Shown here: piece by piece, positions 26,659 through 36,788 of the stretch
Numbering within the stretch: position 1 is the stretch's first letter
Layout of the letters: the number at the start of each line of letters is the position of its first letter
Made by a program: the position numbers and the translations under genes
Source of the DNA: Aliidiomarina sp.
GTDB lineage: Bacteria; Pseudomonadota; Gammaproteobacteria; Enterobacterales; Alteromonadaceae
Direction of reading: 5' to 3'
DNA length: 64,000 nucleotides
NCBI RefSeq assembly: GCF_022565475.1
Contig: NZ_JAIUMR010000003.1
Span: forward strand, 124,001 to 188,000
Notes under the pieces: model-generated
Told to the model about the DNA's origin: nothing
The model's input: only the letters and a program-made list of their open reading frames with translations
Databases searched by the model: none

Positions 26659-28590
26659 TTAAAGGCGGTAGCGGAAGCCGATTTCGAGAGTGACTTCGCG
26701 GTTCCAGCGTGTTTCGAGTTCTTCTTTCAGTGCGCGCATGGAAGCGTCGTCAAGCGGCTGAGTTCCAATTGAGTCAGCTCTGACGTAGATAGCGTTGCGC
26801 CGAGCATTCACCTCAATATTACTAAATTGAATCGGCTGCTGGTTATAAACAAATTCGAACTGACTGATATCACGCTCTATACGATAATTCTGATAAATGG
26901 ACGCAAATGCGAAAGCTAATGGAATTGCAATAACAACAACCGACGCCATGGTTAGAATAAGCCCCTTGCGAGCACGCTGTACGGGTGCGTAACCTAAGAC
27001 GAGAAAGGTTAGAGCGGCAGCGCCGGCGATGCCGATCAAGTTGGTGGCAAGGAGCAGGCCTGCGCCCCAAATCATACTTAAGTTTGTCCAACCAAGCCCA
27101 ATACCGGCAACGCAAAGTGGTGGTACTAACGCAACGGCAATCGCAACACCCGGCAAACTGCGCATGACACTGGCGCGGGCATACGCATAGGCACCGGCGA
27201 TACCACAGGCAATGGCAACGCCTAAATCGAGTAATGTCGGTTGTAAGCGTCCGGCAATCTCTGGTGTGAGCTCTTTCACGGGAACCAGAATTGCTAGGAG
27301 CGCGGAGACGAACAAACCTAAAACAACACCAATACCAATCGTTTTCAATGACTGCAACGTAAGTGAGCGGTCACTTCTGAGGAGTCCCATGGCAACAGCG
27401 ACTATGGGTGCCATCAGCGGCGCTAGAACCATGGCGCCAATAATGACTGCGGTACTATTCAAAAACAAACCAAGCGTCGCGACAATCGAACTTAGAATCA
27501 TTAAGGCAAGATAATGCGGATGGGCAACTGCACTGTCGCGAACTTGCAAAAACAGCTCCTTGAAGTCTTCTTCAAGGGCATGGGTAAAGAGCGGCAGATG
27601 ACGGGTAATCATGGAAATGCGTTCTTCATTTTGCGGCAAATTATCCACCCGCATCGTGTCCTTGTTGTCATCAATCGGCTCATGAAAATCATGGTACTCA
27701 TCGCTCATATTGATGCGCACTGCGCGCGGATACATCTCGAGTTCAACGCTGTCAGTTTTGCGCATGCGGCCGTCCAAAACCAAGCGCATGGGTTGGTTTG
27801 CCTTTAGGGTGAGCCGTTTGGTTTTGATATAGCCAATGCAGCTTGGTAATTTGCGCTGATTGCGCCGACGCAGCAATGAACCAAAAAGAAACTCGAGGTA
27901 CTGGATGACGGATTTTGGGGCTATCGCCACACAGGACACTCGATTGTCTTGTACGGAAATAGTGGTATCCAGCAGTCGCGCTGCGGCGGAATGAATGTCG
28001 TTTTCAATAGCGACCATGCCCGAAATAGCGGTTTGTAGTTCCTTTTTGTCGGTACTGATGGTCACGGGGAAGACGCTAATGGTGAAAAGATTACGGATAC
28101 TGCGCCACAGCAACGCAAGCCAGTACAAGGCAAATCGCCACGGTGACTGCTCCCGGCGCAACCAAGTGCTGCTCCGTTGATTAACAAACGGCGTGTTGCC
28201 AATGGTGACGGAACCTAAAACCACTTCATTGTTGCAGCGCAAAATATCGAGCGCTTCGGGATCGTCTTCAAAGGCTAAGCGAATGGCTTGGTCCTGATCT
28301 TTAGGTAGTTTAAACCAGGTTGCTAATGGCCCGCCCTGCACAAGTGGTATAAAGCCCAAGGAAAGATTCAATGTTTTGGCGATATCAATGAGCTGGTGTG
28401 CGGTTTGGTCGGTGACAAACGCCACGACGTGGTCTGCTTGGTCACTGAACATTCCCGGTGTTTCGAGAAATTCATCGAGCGGTACATCGATGAGCTTAAT
28501 GTTATGAGTCAGGGCGAACGTGTGTACTTTTTCGAGTAGGGCGAACTGTTCATTTGTGTAAACGACTAACGCCTTTTCCATAAACGCCAT
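26659..28590 (-). CDS. DUF389/TIGR00341 family membrane protein
   Basis: VAHPHYLALMILSSIVATLGLFLNSTAVIIGAMVLAPLMAPIVAVAMGLLRSDRSL is the DUF389 signature; N-terminal DAGK-like region. Confidence 0.85.
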   Translation of the reverse strand: MAFMEKALVVYTNEQFALLEKVHTFALTHNIKLIDVPLDEFLETPGMFSDQADHVVAFVTDQTAHQLIDIAKTLNLSLGFIPLVQGGPLATWFKLPKDQDQAIRLAFEDDPEALDILRCNNEVVLGSVTIGNTPFVNQRSSTWLRREQSPWRFALYWLALLWRSIRNLFTISVFPVTISTDKKELQTAISGMVAIENDIHSAAARLLDTTISVQDNRVSCVAIAPKSVIQYLEFLFGSLLRRRNQRKLPSCIGYIKTKRLTLKANQPMRLVLDGRMRKTDSVELEMYPRAVRINMSDEYHDFHEPIDDNKDTMRVDNLPQNEERISMITRHLPLFTHALEEDFKELFLQVRDSAVAHPHYLALMILSSIVATLGLFLNSTAVIIGAMVLAPLMAPIVAVAMGLLRSDRSLTLQSLKTIGIGVVLGLFVSALLAILVPVKELTPEIAGRLQPTLLDLGVAIACGIAGAYAYARASVMRSLPGVAIAVALVPPLCVAGIGLGWTNLSMIWGAGLLLATNLIGIAGAAALTFLVLGYAPVQRARKGLILTMASVVVIAIPLAFAFASIYQNYRIERDISQFEFVYNQQPIQFSNIEVNARRNAIYVRADSIGTQPLDDASMRALKEELETRWNREVTLEIGFRYRL

Positions 28591-28704
28591 TTGAAATTCC
28601 TCATGACTCGCAGTCCATACGTTATAGCGCAGACAAACGCGACAATAAAGTGCTTTCAAGGTAATCTAGGGTTTCGAACATTTCTAACAGCAGCCGAGGA
28701 TCCT

Positions 28705-29562
28705 GTGCTCAGTTATCAACACGGTTATCATGCGGGGAATGCCGCCGATGTGCATAAGCATCTGATTTTAATCGCGACCATTCAACGTATGCAGCAAAAA
28801 GCGAGTGCGATTCACTACTTTGACACCCATGCCGGCAAAGGCTTGTATGATTTGCGCGATGCGCAAGCCCAGAAAACGGGTGAATATCGTCATGGCGTAC
28901 AATTGGTCCTTGAGCATCGCGAGCAACTCGCTAAGCACCCGGTTTGGCAGCATTTTTTTAATGAATTACAACGCTTAAACCCATATTCGCGTGACCAAAC
29001 GATTAGCTTTTATCCCGGTTCGCCTGCTTGGGTTGCAGGCTTAGCACGCCCGGGTGATCGTCACACCGTGTTTGAGTTACACCCAGGTGAACATGAAGCG
29101 TTAACCACGCACGAACAGACCGGTTTTGTCGTCTACGGTGATGGACTACAAGGTGTCGTGCGCATGTTGCCGCCGAAAACGCCTCGGCTTTTGACGCTAA
29201 TTGATCCTGCCTACGAAGACAAAAGTGAATATGCGGCGGTGGCTGACACGGTCAAGAATATCATGCAACGTTGCCGTCATGCGTCGGTGTTAATCTGGTA
29301 TCCAATGCTGCCTGCAGGTCGCCATGAAACCATGTTGGAGCAACTGCAAAGTCAGTTGCAACAGCCCATATTACGTAGCGAGTTGCATTACAAGGAAGCG
29401 GAAGGGGAGCGCGGCATGTACGGCTCGGGGATGCTGATTGTCAATCCGCCTTGGCAAATAGAAGCTGAAATTGAGCAACTTATGCAACCGCTGTTACCGG
29501 CCTTTGAGCCGGTTTACCAACACCCAGCGATGTTGCAGCAGAGCTGGCTTCGAACTGAATAA
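28705..29562 (+). CDS. rlmJ: 23S rRNA (adenine2030-N6)-methyltransferase RlmJ
   Basis: GTG start LSYQHGYHAGNAADVHKHLILI...YFDTHAGKGLYDL...LIDPAYEDKSEY. Confidence 0.95.
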   Translation: MLSYQHGYHAGNAADVHKHLILIATIQRMQQKASAIHYFDTHAGKGLYDLRDAQAQKTGEYRHGVQLVLEHREQLAKHPVWQHFFNELQRLNPYSRDQTISFYPGSPAWVAGLARPGDRHTVFELHPGEHEALTTHEQTGFVVYGDGLQGVVRMLPPKTPRLLTLIDPAYEDKSEYAAVADTVKNIMQRCRHASVLIWYPMLPAGRHETMLEQLQSQLQQPILRSELHYKEAEGERGMYGSGMLIVNPPWQIEAEIEQLMQPLLPAFEPVYQHPAMLQQSWLRTE

Positions 29563-29589
29563 ATCAATCTACCTATTTAAATTAGGCTC

Positions 29590-31593
29590 GTGATCATGAT
29601 GAAAAAGATGTCGAAAATCATACTTCCCACAGCTATAGCATTGATAGCGTTGTCAGCCTGCGGCAAGGCAGTTCAAACCGCAAGCGAGGCGACGCCAGTT
29701 GCCACAGGTACGCAAGTCCAGATCCGACTTATGGAAACGACTGATTTGCATGCATATATGGTTGGATACGACTATTTTCGTCAGCAGCCGACCGATCAGC
29801 TCGGTTTGACGTACACCGCAGCGCTGATTCATCAAGCTCGCGAGGAGCAACCGAATAATTTTTTGGTGGATAATGGCGATTTGATTCAAGGCTCTGCATT
29901 TGGCGACTGGGTCGCTGGGCAAGGCGCTGCGTATGTCGATGAACACCGTCATCCGATTATGCGGGCGTTGAATTACTTGGACTATGACGTTGGCAACCTC
30001 GGCAACCACGAGTTTAATTTTGGTCTGGAATTTTTGGAAAGCACGATTGCCGGTGCAAATTTTCCGTATATCAGCGCCAACGTGTTTTGGGCCGATAGTC
30101 CAGCCGACGCCGGTAAACAATCGCACGGCTGGGATAACCCACTGGTGCCACCGTACGTTATTTTACCGCGACAGGTGACCACTAACCATGGTCAGCTAGT
30201 TACCCTTAATGTGGGCTTTATTGGCTTCTTGCCGCCACAAATTGTCCGTTGGGATCAACAACATTTGGCGGGTAAAGTGCGGGTGCGTGATATGGTTGCG
30301 GCGGCCGAGTACTTTGTGCCAAAAATGAAAGCGGACGGCGCGGATATCGTTGTTGCTATTCCGCATTCTGGACTGCGGGTCTATGGCAGTTATCCAGAAT
30401 TTGCCGAGCAAGCGAGCTATCAACTCGCTGGTGTAGACGGGATTGATGCGATTTTGTTTGGTCACCAGCATCAGCTTTTTCCAGGCTCTCCAGCTTATGA
30501 TAACTTACCGGATGTCGATAATGAACGGGGTTTTGTCCGCGGCGTGCCCGCTGTGTCACCTGGGTATTTTGGCAATCATTTGGGCATTATTGACTTAATT
30601 CTCGAGCATGATGGGCAGCATTGGCAGGTCTTCAACAGTCACGTTGAAGCCCGACCTATTACTGATGAGCAAGATGAATCGCTTGCATCGATGATGGTCG
30701 CAGAGCAACAAGCGACGATTGCAATGCTGAATGAGCCACTTGGGCAGCTCTCTTCGCCAGTTACCAGTGTGTTCGGTCGGGTTCGACCCGGTAGTGCGGT
30801 GCAGCTGATTAACGATGCGCAACGCTGGTACGTGGAGAAGCTGCGTGAACAAGGTGAACTGCCGACTGATCTGCCACTATTGAGTGCTGCCGCACCGTTT
30901 CGTAATGGTTTTCAACATGCCGACGACTACACCATGATTCCTGCCGGTGAGTTTACGCTCGGCAATTTAGTTGACCTGTATATTTACCCTAATACCCTAC
31001 AAGTTGTTGAGGTCACAGGCGCCGAGCTAATCGAATGGCTGGAAATGTCAGCATTGACATACAACACCATTGTCGCTGAGCAAGCGGAACCGCAAGCGCT
31101 ATTTAGCGGCTTTCCGAGCTTCAATTTTGATGTTCTTTGTGGATTGAGTTATCAGTTTAACCTTGCGCAACCGCCACGCTATAATCGTTACGGGAAGTTG
31201 ATTAACCCGGACGCCCGACGTGTCGAACAGGTGAAATATGACAATGCACCCATCGATTTAGAGCAACGTTTTCTTGTTGCGGTGAATAACTATCGAGCGG
31301 GCGGTGGTGGGCACTTCCCTGCGCTCGATGGCTCGAATGTTGTGTATTCTACGGGCGAAGAAGTTCGCCGTGTGATTGCGGACTATGCAATAGCGGTGAC
31401 GCAAGTGAATGCAGGGCTTCTGAATGTCGACGTGACTGATCATTGGCGGCTCAAGTTGCCTGTAAACGCAGACGTATTCTGGCGTGGTAACAACTCACAG
31501 ATAGCAGCTGAAGAAGCTCAGGAAATCAAAGGGTTAGTCGTTGGTGGGGCGGCTGAAGGCGGGGGCATTTACTATCATTTGCGCCACGACTAG
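29590..31593 (+). CDS. cpdB: 2',3'-cyclic-nucleotide 2'-phosphodiesterase/3'-nucleotidase-like (CpdB family)
   Basis: RLMETTDLHAYMVGYDYFRQQPTDQLGLTYTAALI, NLGNHEFNFGLEFL, FGHQHQLFPG; lipobox LSACG. Confidence 0.92.
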   Translation: MIMMKKMSKIILPTAIALIALSACGKAVQTASEATPVATGTQVQIRLMETTDLHAYMVGYDYFRQQPTDQLGLTYTAALIHQAREEQPNNFLVDNGDLIQGSAFGDWVAGQGAAYVDEHRHPIMRALNYLDYDVGNLGNHEFNFGLEFLESTIAGANFPYISANVFWADSPADAGKQSHGWDNPLVPPYVILPRQVTTNHGQLVTLNVGFIGFLPPQIVRWDQQHLAGKVRVRDMVAAAEYFVPKMKADGADIVVAIPHSGLRVYGSYPEFAEQASYQLAGVDGIDAILFGHQHQLFPGSPAYDNLPDVDNERGFVRGVPAVSPGYFGNHLGIIDLILEHDGQHWQVFNSHVEARPITDEQDESLASMMVAEQQATIAMLNEPLGQLSSPVTSVFGRVRPGSAVQLINDAQRWYVEKLREQGELPTDLPLLSAAAPFRNGFQHADDYTMIPAGEFTLGNLVDLYIYPNTLQVVEVTGAELIEWLEMSALTYNTIVAEQAEPQALFSGFPSFNFDVLCGLSYQFNLAQPPRYNRYGKLINPDARRVEQVKYDNAPIDLEQRFLVAVNNYRAGGGGHFPALDGSNVVYSTGEEVRRVIADYAIAVTQVNAGLLNVDVTDHWRLKLPVNADVFWRGNNSQIAAEEAQEIKGLVVGGAAEGGGIYYHLRHD

Positions 31594-31916
31594 TTGTTCG
31601 TTTGTGATCGACTCGCTGCTTCGGCACTTCAAACTGAGGGTAACGAAGTCGTTTTGATTTCCGCAATCGCTTGAAAAGTTGTTGAAAATAACGTCGAATA
31701 CATTGATATTCATGACGCTAATGTTATACTTCGGAACAGTGCGCATGTTGAAAATGTCAACGTTAATTAACGATTTGGTTTATTAATGCACTTCGATTTC
31801 TAAAGTTTTGGTAAAGCTAGAGATTTTTCTCATAGTTGCGCCAGAATAAGGGTTTAGTACCCCCCAAGCCTCCCGGGTAAGTGGAGAAGCTCAAAGGAAA
31901 GAAGGAATATACCCTT

Positions 31917-33014
31917 ATGAAAAAGATTGTCGGAATTGCAGCGCCAGCCGTCATTGCTGGTCTTTTGATTGCAAGCCCTCATGCGGTGGCCAATGACGGT
32001 TACTATGCTGGTACCGAAGATATCACCGTTGGTTTGCGTTTGCACCTAACTAAGTACAGCAATAAGCGTCAATATGTCGACGGTTTGGGCAATGTTCATA
32101 ACTTTAGCGGCAGCACGCAATCTGCACAGCCGGGTTTAGAGCTTTCTGTGCCTTTGACCAAACGCTTTGCTTTGCGTTCATACTATGACTACGTAGAAGT
32201 CGGTACGCAGAACATGCAGCACACAGGTTACGGTGAAATTTATGGTGTTGACGCATTGTTTTATGCAACGCGTAACTTCTATTTCGGCTTAGGTGCAAGC
32301 CGTGCAAACGTTGCCGACCACAGTAACGCAATGTGGCGTGCGACTCTTGGTTATCGGCACTTCCTCTCTGACCGTTTGTCGGTGAAAGCTGAATATGCGC
32401 CGCAAACTAAGTCAGACTTCAACGACCAGTCATTTATTTTAGGTATGGCCTACTCGTTCGGCAACAATGGTCCATTGCTTGATAACACGCGTGACCGCCG
32501 TGTAGAGCAAGCTGCTCCAGCAGAGCCTGTAGTTGATCGTACAACTGACACAGATGGCGACGGCGTTCCAGATTATCGTGACGAGTGTCCAAACACCCCA
32601 CGTGGTCATGTTGTCGACAGCCGTGGCTGTACCGTTTACACCACACAGCAAGTTTCTGAAGAATTACGCGTAGGCTTCGCCTTTGATTCTGCTCGCGTAA
32701 CCAGCGACTATCAAGGCGACATCCGTCGTTTGGCTGATTTCATGAAAGAACATGCTGATACGCAAGTTGTTTTACACGGTCACACTGACTTAATCGGTAC
32801 TGCTGAATACAACCAGCGTTTATCAGAGCGTCGTGCAGCAGCTGTTGCTGACATTCTGGTGAATGAGCACGGTATCGCTCGCAGCCGCATTCAGTCACGC
32901 GGTCACGGCATGAGCCAGCCGATTGTGAACGAAATTAGCTTGCCAGCAAACGCGCGCAACCGTCGTACGGAAGCTCGTTTGTCTGTCGAAATTCGAGTGC
33001 CACAAACTCGTTAA
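31917..33014 (+). CDS. ompA: OmpA family outer membrane protein
   Basis: Signal peptide; beta-barrel N-terminus; TDTDGDGVPDYRDECPNTP type 3 repeat; C-terminal OmpA domain VVLHGHTDLIGTAEYNQRLSERRAAAVADIL. Confidence 0.9.
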   Translation: MKKIVGIAAPAVIAGLLIASPHAVANDGYYAGTEDITVGLRLHLTKYSNKRQYVDGLGNVHNFSGSTQSAQPGLELSVPLTKRFALRSYYDYVEVGTQNMQHTGYGEIYGVDALFYATRNFYFGLGASRANVADHSNAMWRATLGYRHFLSDRLSVKAEYAPQTKSDFNDQSFILGMAYSFGNNGPLLDNTRDRRVEQAAPAEPVVDRTTDTDGDGVPDYRDECPNTPRGHVVDSRGCTVYTTQQVSEELRVGFAFDSARVTSDYQGDIRRLADFMKEHADTQVVLHGHTDLIGTAEYNQRLSERRAAAVADILVNEHGIARSRIQSRGHGMSQPIVNEISLPANARNRRTEARLSVEIRVPQTR

Positions 33015-33027
33015 TCTCGACACGGCT

Positions 33028-33070
33028 AAGTAAAAATAGAATCCCTCGCTTCGGCGGGGGATTTTTTTTG
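33028..33070 (+). terminator. Terminator after the OmpA-like gene
   Basis: aatccctcgcttcggcgggggatttttttt. Confidence 0.85.
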
Positions 33071-33128
33071 CATTTTTGAAAAGAGCGTGCATAAATAGGC
33101 TTCGGTGTTTGGCGATAAGAATAACAAC

Positions 33129-34403
33129 ATGGACAAAACAACAAACCGATGGCGCGCTTTAGGCCCTGGCTTATTAATGGCAACGGCTGCCGTTGGCGGC
33201 TCGCACTTAGTGGCATCAACTCAAGCTGGCGCTTTATTTGGCTGGCAATTGTTTGGCCTCATCATTCTCATCAATGTATTGAAGTACCCGTTTTTTCGGT
33301 TTGCAATTGATTACACGCTCAATCAAAACGAAACCCTCGTTCATGGCTACTACAAGCAAGGTAAACCCTATCTAATTATTTTTTTAGTGTTAGCCGTGGT
33401 TGCCGCCATTGTGAATACTGCGGGGGTTTTGCTGCTCACCGCCAGCTTGCTGAATTTCATGTTGCCTGGTGGTCTCGATATTGTGGTCGTTAGCGCAGTG
33501 TTATTGCTCGGTTGTGTTCTTTTCCTTCTACTCGGTGAATACAAAGCACTCGACCTACTCGCACGGATCATGATGGTGATTCTTGCTATACTGACCGTGG
33601 CAGCGATGACCTATGCTTTGGTTAAGTTAGGCCCATCGGGAAATACGCCAGCCGACTTTGTTAGTCCGTCACCGTGGAACTTAGCTGCGCTTGCATTTCT
33701 TGTGGCTATGATGGGCTGGATGCCCGCTCCGATAGAAATTTCCGTTATTAATTCCATTTGGCTGCAGGAGAAGCGGCAAGTATTGCCGATCTCGCGGCTC
33801 GGTGGCCTGTTTGACTTTAACGTCGGCTTTTGGACAACCGCAGGATTAGCGCTATGTTTCTTGGCGTTGGGCGCACTGATACAACATGGTGCCCAGCAGG
33901 AAATCGCCATGGGAAGTAGTGCGTTCGCTGAACAGCTGGTTGGCATGTATGCAGCAAGCCTCGGTGAATGGACACGCTGGTTGGTCATTTTAGTTGCATT
34001 TTTCTGTATGTTTGGCACCACGCTGACAGTTTTGGATGGCTATGCCCGTGGCATGCACATCGCTAGCCGCTTGTTGTGGCCGAGTCTAAACCCGAGTATA
34101 AGTACGCTTCATAGTCGCACTGGTTATACCTTCATTTTGCTCAGCCAGGCTGCACTCGGATTCGGTATGATTGTCTTTTTCAGCGGTGCGCTCGGGCCTA
34201 TGCTTGCATTCGCAATGACCGCAGCTTTTTTAACCACACCACTGTTTGCTTGGCTAAATTTCCAACTTGCCCGTCGAGCTGCCACAGATGAACAACGAGC
34301 GACAAGAAAATATAAGTTCTTACATGCGTGGGCATGGATAGGACTCAGCTATCTCGTCGGCTTTGCGCTGTTTTATCTGGTCTGGCTGATCGTGCTGCGG
34401 TAA
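33129..34403 (+). CDS. Nramp-like divalent metal transporter
   Basis: RALGPGLLMATAAVGGSHLVASTQAGALFGWQLFGLIILINVLKYPFFRFA, typical NRAMP first TM region; about 11 TM segments. Confidence 0.82.
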   Translation: MDKTTNRWRALGPGLLMATAAVGGSHLVASTQAGALFGWQLFGLIILINVLKYPFFRFAIDYTLNQNETLVHGYYKQGKPYLIIFLVLAVVAAIVNTAGVLLLTASLLNFMLPGGLDIVVVSAVLLLGCVLFLLLGEYKALDLLARIMMVILAILTVAAMTYALVKLGPSGNTPADFVSPSPWNLAALAFLVAMMGWMPAPIEISVINSIWLQEKRQVLPISRLGGLFDFNVGFWTTAGLALCFLALGALIQHGAQQEIAMGSSAFAEQLVGMYAASLGEWTRWLVILVAFFCMFGTTLTVLDGYARGMHIASRLLWPSLNPSISTLHSRTGYTFILLSQAALGFGMIVFFSGALGPMLAFAMTAAFLTTPLFAWLNFQLARRAATDEQRATRKYKFLHAWAWIGLSYLVGFALFYLVWLIVLR

Positions 34404-34474
34404 AACTCCACCTTACGATAACAGGTCATCTCGGCTGCCAATAAAACGCAGCCGGAAGACTTTGGCTGGTCACT

Positions 34475-34547
34475 GATTACGGCTCCGAGCCAGAATCAAA
34501 TTACATTGCGGCTCCGAGCCGAAAGGGTAACATACTGATTTGCTGTA
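34475..34547 (+). repeat. Double-palindrome element upstream of the 34620 gene (copy B)
   Basis: TTACGGCTCCGAGCCAGAATCAAATTACATTGCGGCTCCGAGCCGAAAGGGTAACATACTGATTTGCTGT; two GGCTCCGAGCC palindromes 29 nt apart. Confidence 0.8.
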
Positions 34548-34619
34548 TATTTTTATTTGGCGGAAAAGTGTGAAAGACTGTAGATTATTGGAATTCATTG
34601 ACAGGAAAGGTTGCAAGCC

Positions 34620-35306
34620 ATGAATAAATTCATGCATTGGGTGTATTTAATTATCATTTCGGTACTACTGATTTTGCTTTGGCAGAGCCGTATGGCCGAG
34701 CAGGAAGCTCCGGTCGTGATTGAGAGTGAAGTGGTTATCGAAGACGGTGAGGCGCAGCGGCGGATTGGCTTTTTAGAAGATTTAGTCGCTGAACTGCAAG
34801 CGGAAAACCGCTCGTTGACCTTAATGATGACTGAGCGACTGGAAGCCCAAGCGGCGGCACGCGCACCTGTCGAACCGAAGCCGGAGCCTACACCAGAGCC
34901 TGAGGCAACGACCGCAGAAACAAACAATAGCGAGCGCGCCTTAGAGCGAGCGATGCGCAACGCCGCCGAAGGCTTCATGAGTGGTGATGATTTTGCTTTA
35001 CGTGCTGAGCACGAGCCGGTAGACCCTGACTGGGCTTACCCGCTTGAACAAAATATCCAAGACCTTTTTATTACGGACGAAAGTTTACGTGATTTTAATA
35101 TTGATTCATTGACGTGTTATACCAGCTTTTGTGAGTTAAAAGTGTCGAGTCTCAGTGACGCTCGATTCGACTCGACCGCGCTGCACAGCTCCATGCGCGA
35201 ACAAGATTGGACGCCAACTTACCTGCGGATGATGTCGTTAACAAGTTCGGAAAGTAATGAGGCGACGGTCTACTTCGACTTCGGTAGTGTCGACGGGCAG
35301 CCATAA
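34620..35306 (+). CDS. Hypothetical membrane-anchored coiled-coil protein
   Basis: N-terminal TM (MHWVYLIIISVLLILLWQS), coiled-coil, Pro/Glu linker, small C-terminal domain with two cysteines. Confidence 0.7.
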   Translation: MNKFMHWVYLIIISVLLILLWQSRMAEQEAPVVIESEVVIEDGEAQRRIGFLEDLVAELQAENRSLTLMMTERLEAQAAARAPVEPKPEPTPEPEATTAETNNSERALERAMRNAAEGFMSGDDFALRAEHEPVDPDWAYPLEQNIQDLFITDESLRDFNIDSLTCYTSFCELKVSSLSDARFDSTALHSSMREQDWTPTYLRMMSLTSSESNEATVYFDFGSVDGQP

Positions 35307-35356
35307 CGTTCACTTGATCGCACGTCAGCAGCTTAATGCAGTGATTAGCCGACGCA

Positions 35357-35408
35357 GCTATCCGCGGACGCTATCCGCGGTAGCTAACCGCGATAGCGTG
35401 TCGCGATC
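35357..35408. repeat. Four 13-bp tandem repeats (two near-identical, two degenerate)
   Basis: GCTATCCGCGGAC / GCTATCCGCGGTA / GCTAACCGCGATA / GCGTGTCGCGATC at 35357, 35370, 35383, 35396. Confidence 0.75.
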
Positions 35409-35423
35409 GCGAAAACGCAGCAA

Positions 35424-35446
35424 GATGCAGGGGTTTCTCCTGCATC
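35424..35446. other. Perfect 8-bp stem hairpin after the 13-bp repeats
   Basis: GATGCAGG-ggtttct-CCTGCATC. Confidence 0.6.
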
Positions 35447-35604
35447 GCGCGTTAAATTGGTCTTATCTGTCAACTTCCGTCCTTTCTTGCTAGGTATTCC
35501 GCTGTTAAACTCGATATAATAAGTTGTGTATGCAACTTGTCTGTAAAACATTAGTCAGAGCAAGTTAAACCCAAGCAAACCTGCTAACCCCAGAAGAGGA
35601 CGTC

Positions 35605-36783
35605 ATGAGTAAACGCGCTGCATTTAATTGGCAAGACCCATTCCTTATGGATTCGATGTTAACGGACGAAGAACGCATGATCCGTGACAGTGCTCACGCT
35701 TATTGTCAGGAAAACCTGATGCCGCGAGTGCTAATGGCGAATCGGGAAGAGCGTTTTGATCGCGAAATCATGACTGAAATGGGCGAAATGGGTCTGCTGG
35801 GGGCTACGATTCCCGAAGAATTTGGTGGTGCTGGTGTCAACCACGTTTGTTACGGCTTGATCGCCCGTGAAGTTGAACGCGTTGATAGCGGCTATCGCAG
35901 TGCCATGAGCGTGCAGAGCTCTTTGGTTATGTACCCGATTAATGAGTTCGGTACGCAAGCGCAAAAAGAAAAGTATTTACCGAAGCTTGCCAGTGGTGAG
36001 TGGGTCGGTTGTTTTGGCTTAACCGAGCCAGATGCCGGTTCAGACCCAGCGAGCATGAAAACTCGTGCGGTGAAAGTCGACGGCGGCTATCGTTTAACGG
36101 GTAGCAAAATGTGGATTACCAATAGTCCAATCGCGGATGTTTTCGTGGTTTGGGCCAAGCTTGACGGCGTGATTCGCGGCTTTGTACTTGAGAAAGGTAT
36201 GGACGGCTTGAGCGCACCAAAAATCGAAGGCAAGTTCAGCTTGCGTGCATCGATCACGGGTGAAATCGTGATGGACAACGTTTTTGTGCCAGAAGAGAAC
36301 ATGTTCCCCGAAGTAACCGGTTTGAAAGGTCCATTTAGCTGCTTGAACAAGGCGCGTTACGGTATTTCATGGGGGGCGCTAGGTGCAGCAGAGTTCTGTT
36401 GGCAGGCGGCTCGTCAGTACACCATGGATCGTATCCAATTCGGTCGTCCGTTGGCCGCAACACAGCTGATTCAAAAGAAATTAGCTGATATGCAAACTGA
36501 AATCAGCATAGGCCTGCTTGGCTCGTTACAAGCCGGTCGCTTAGCCGACCAAGGTTTGTTAGCCCCAGAAACCATCAGCTTAATTAAGCGTAACAGCTGT
36601 GGTAAAGCGCTTGATATCGCTCGTGTAGCGCGTGATATGCACGGTGGAAACGGAATTGCCGACGAATATCATGTTATTCGCCATGTTATGAACCTTGAAG
36701 CAGTGAATACTTACGAGGGCACTCACGACGTGCACGCCTTAATTCTAGGCCGTGCGCAAACTGACCTTGCTGCATTCGGTTAA
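35605..36783 (+). CDS. Acyl-CoA dehydrogenase, glutaryl-CoA dehydrogenase-like
   Basis: [87 protein letters not shown]; GcdH-like. Confidence 0.9.
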   Translation: MSKRAAFNWQDPFLMDSMLTDEERMIRDSAHAYCQENLMPRVLMANREERFDREIMTEMGEMGLLGATIPEEFGGAGVNHVCYGLIAREVERVDSGYRSAMSVQSSLVMYPINEFGTQAQKEKYLPKLASGEWVGCFGLTEPDAGSDPASMKTRAVKVDGGYRLTGSKMWITNSPIADVFVVWAKLDGVIRGFVLEKGMDGLSAPKIEGKFSLRASITGEIVMDNVFVPEENMFPEVTGLKGPFSCLNKARYGISWGALGAAEFCWQAARQYTMDRIQFGRPLAATQLIQKKLADMQTEISIGLLGSLQAGRLADQGLLAPETISLIKRNSCGKALDIARVARDMHGGNGIADEYHVIRHVMNLEAVNTYEGTHDVHALILGRAQTDLAAFG

Positions 36784-36788
36784 TTATC

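Noticed and set aside
26563-26772. 69 aa ORF over the double-palindrome element
   Set aside because: Spans the repeat and the antisense end of DUF389; not a plausible gene.
35257-35493. 78 aa ORF over the 13-bp repeats
   Set aside because: Starts inside the upstream gene in another frame and is composed of the repeat sequence.
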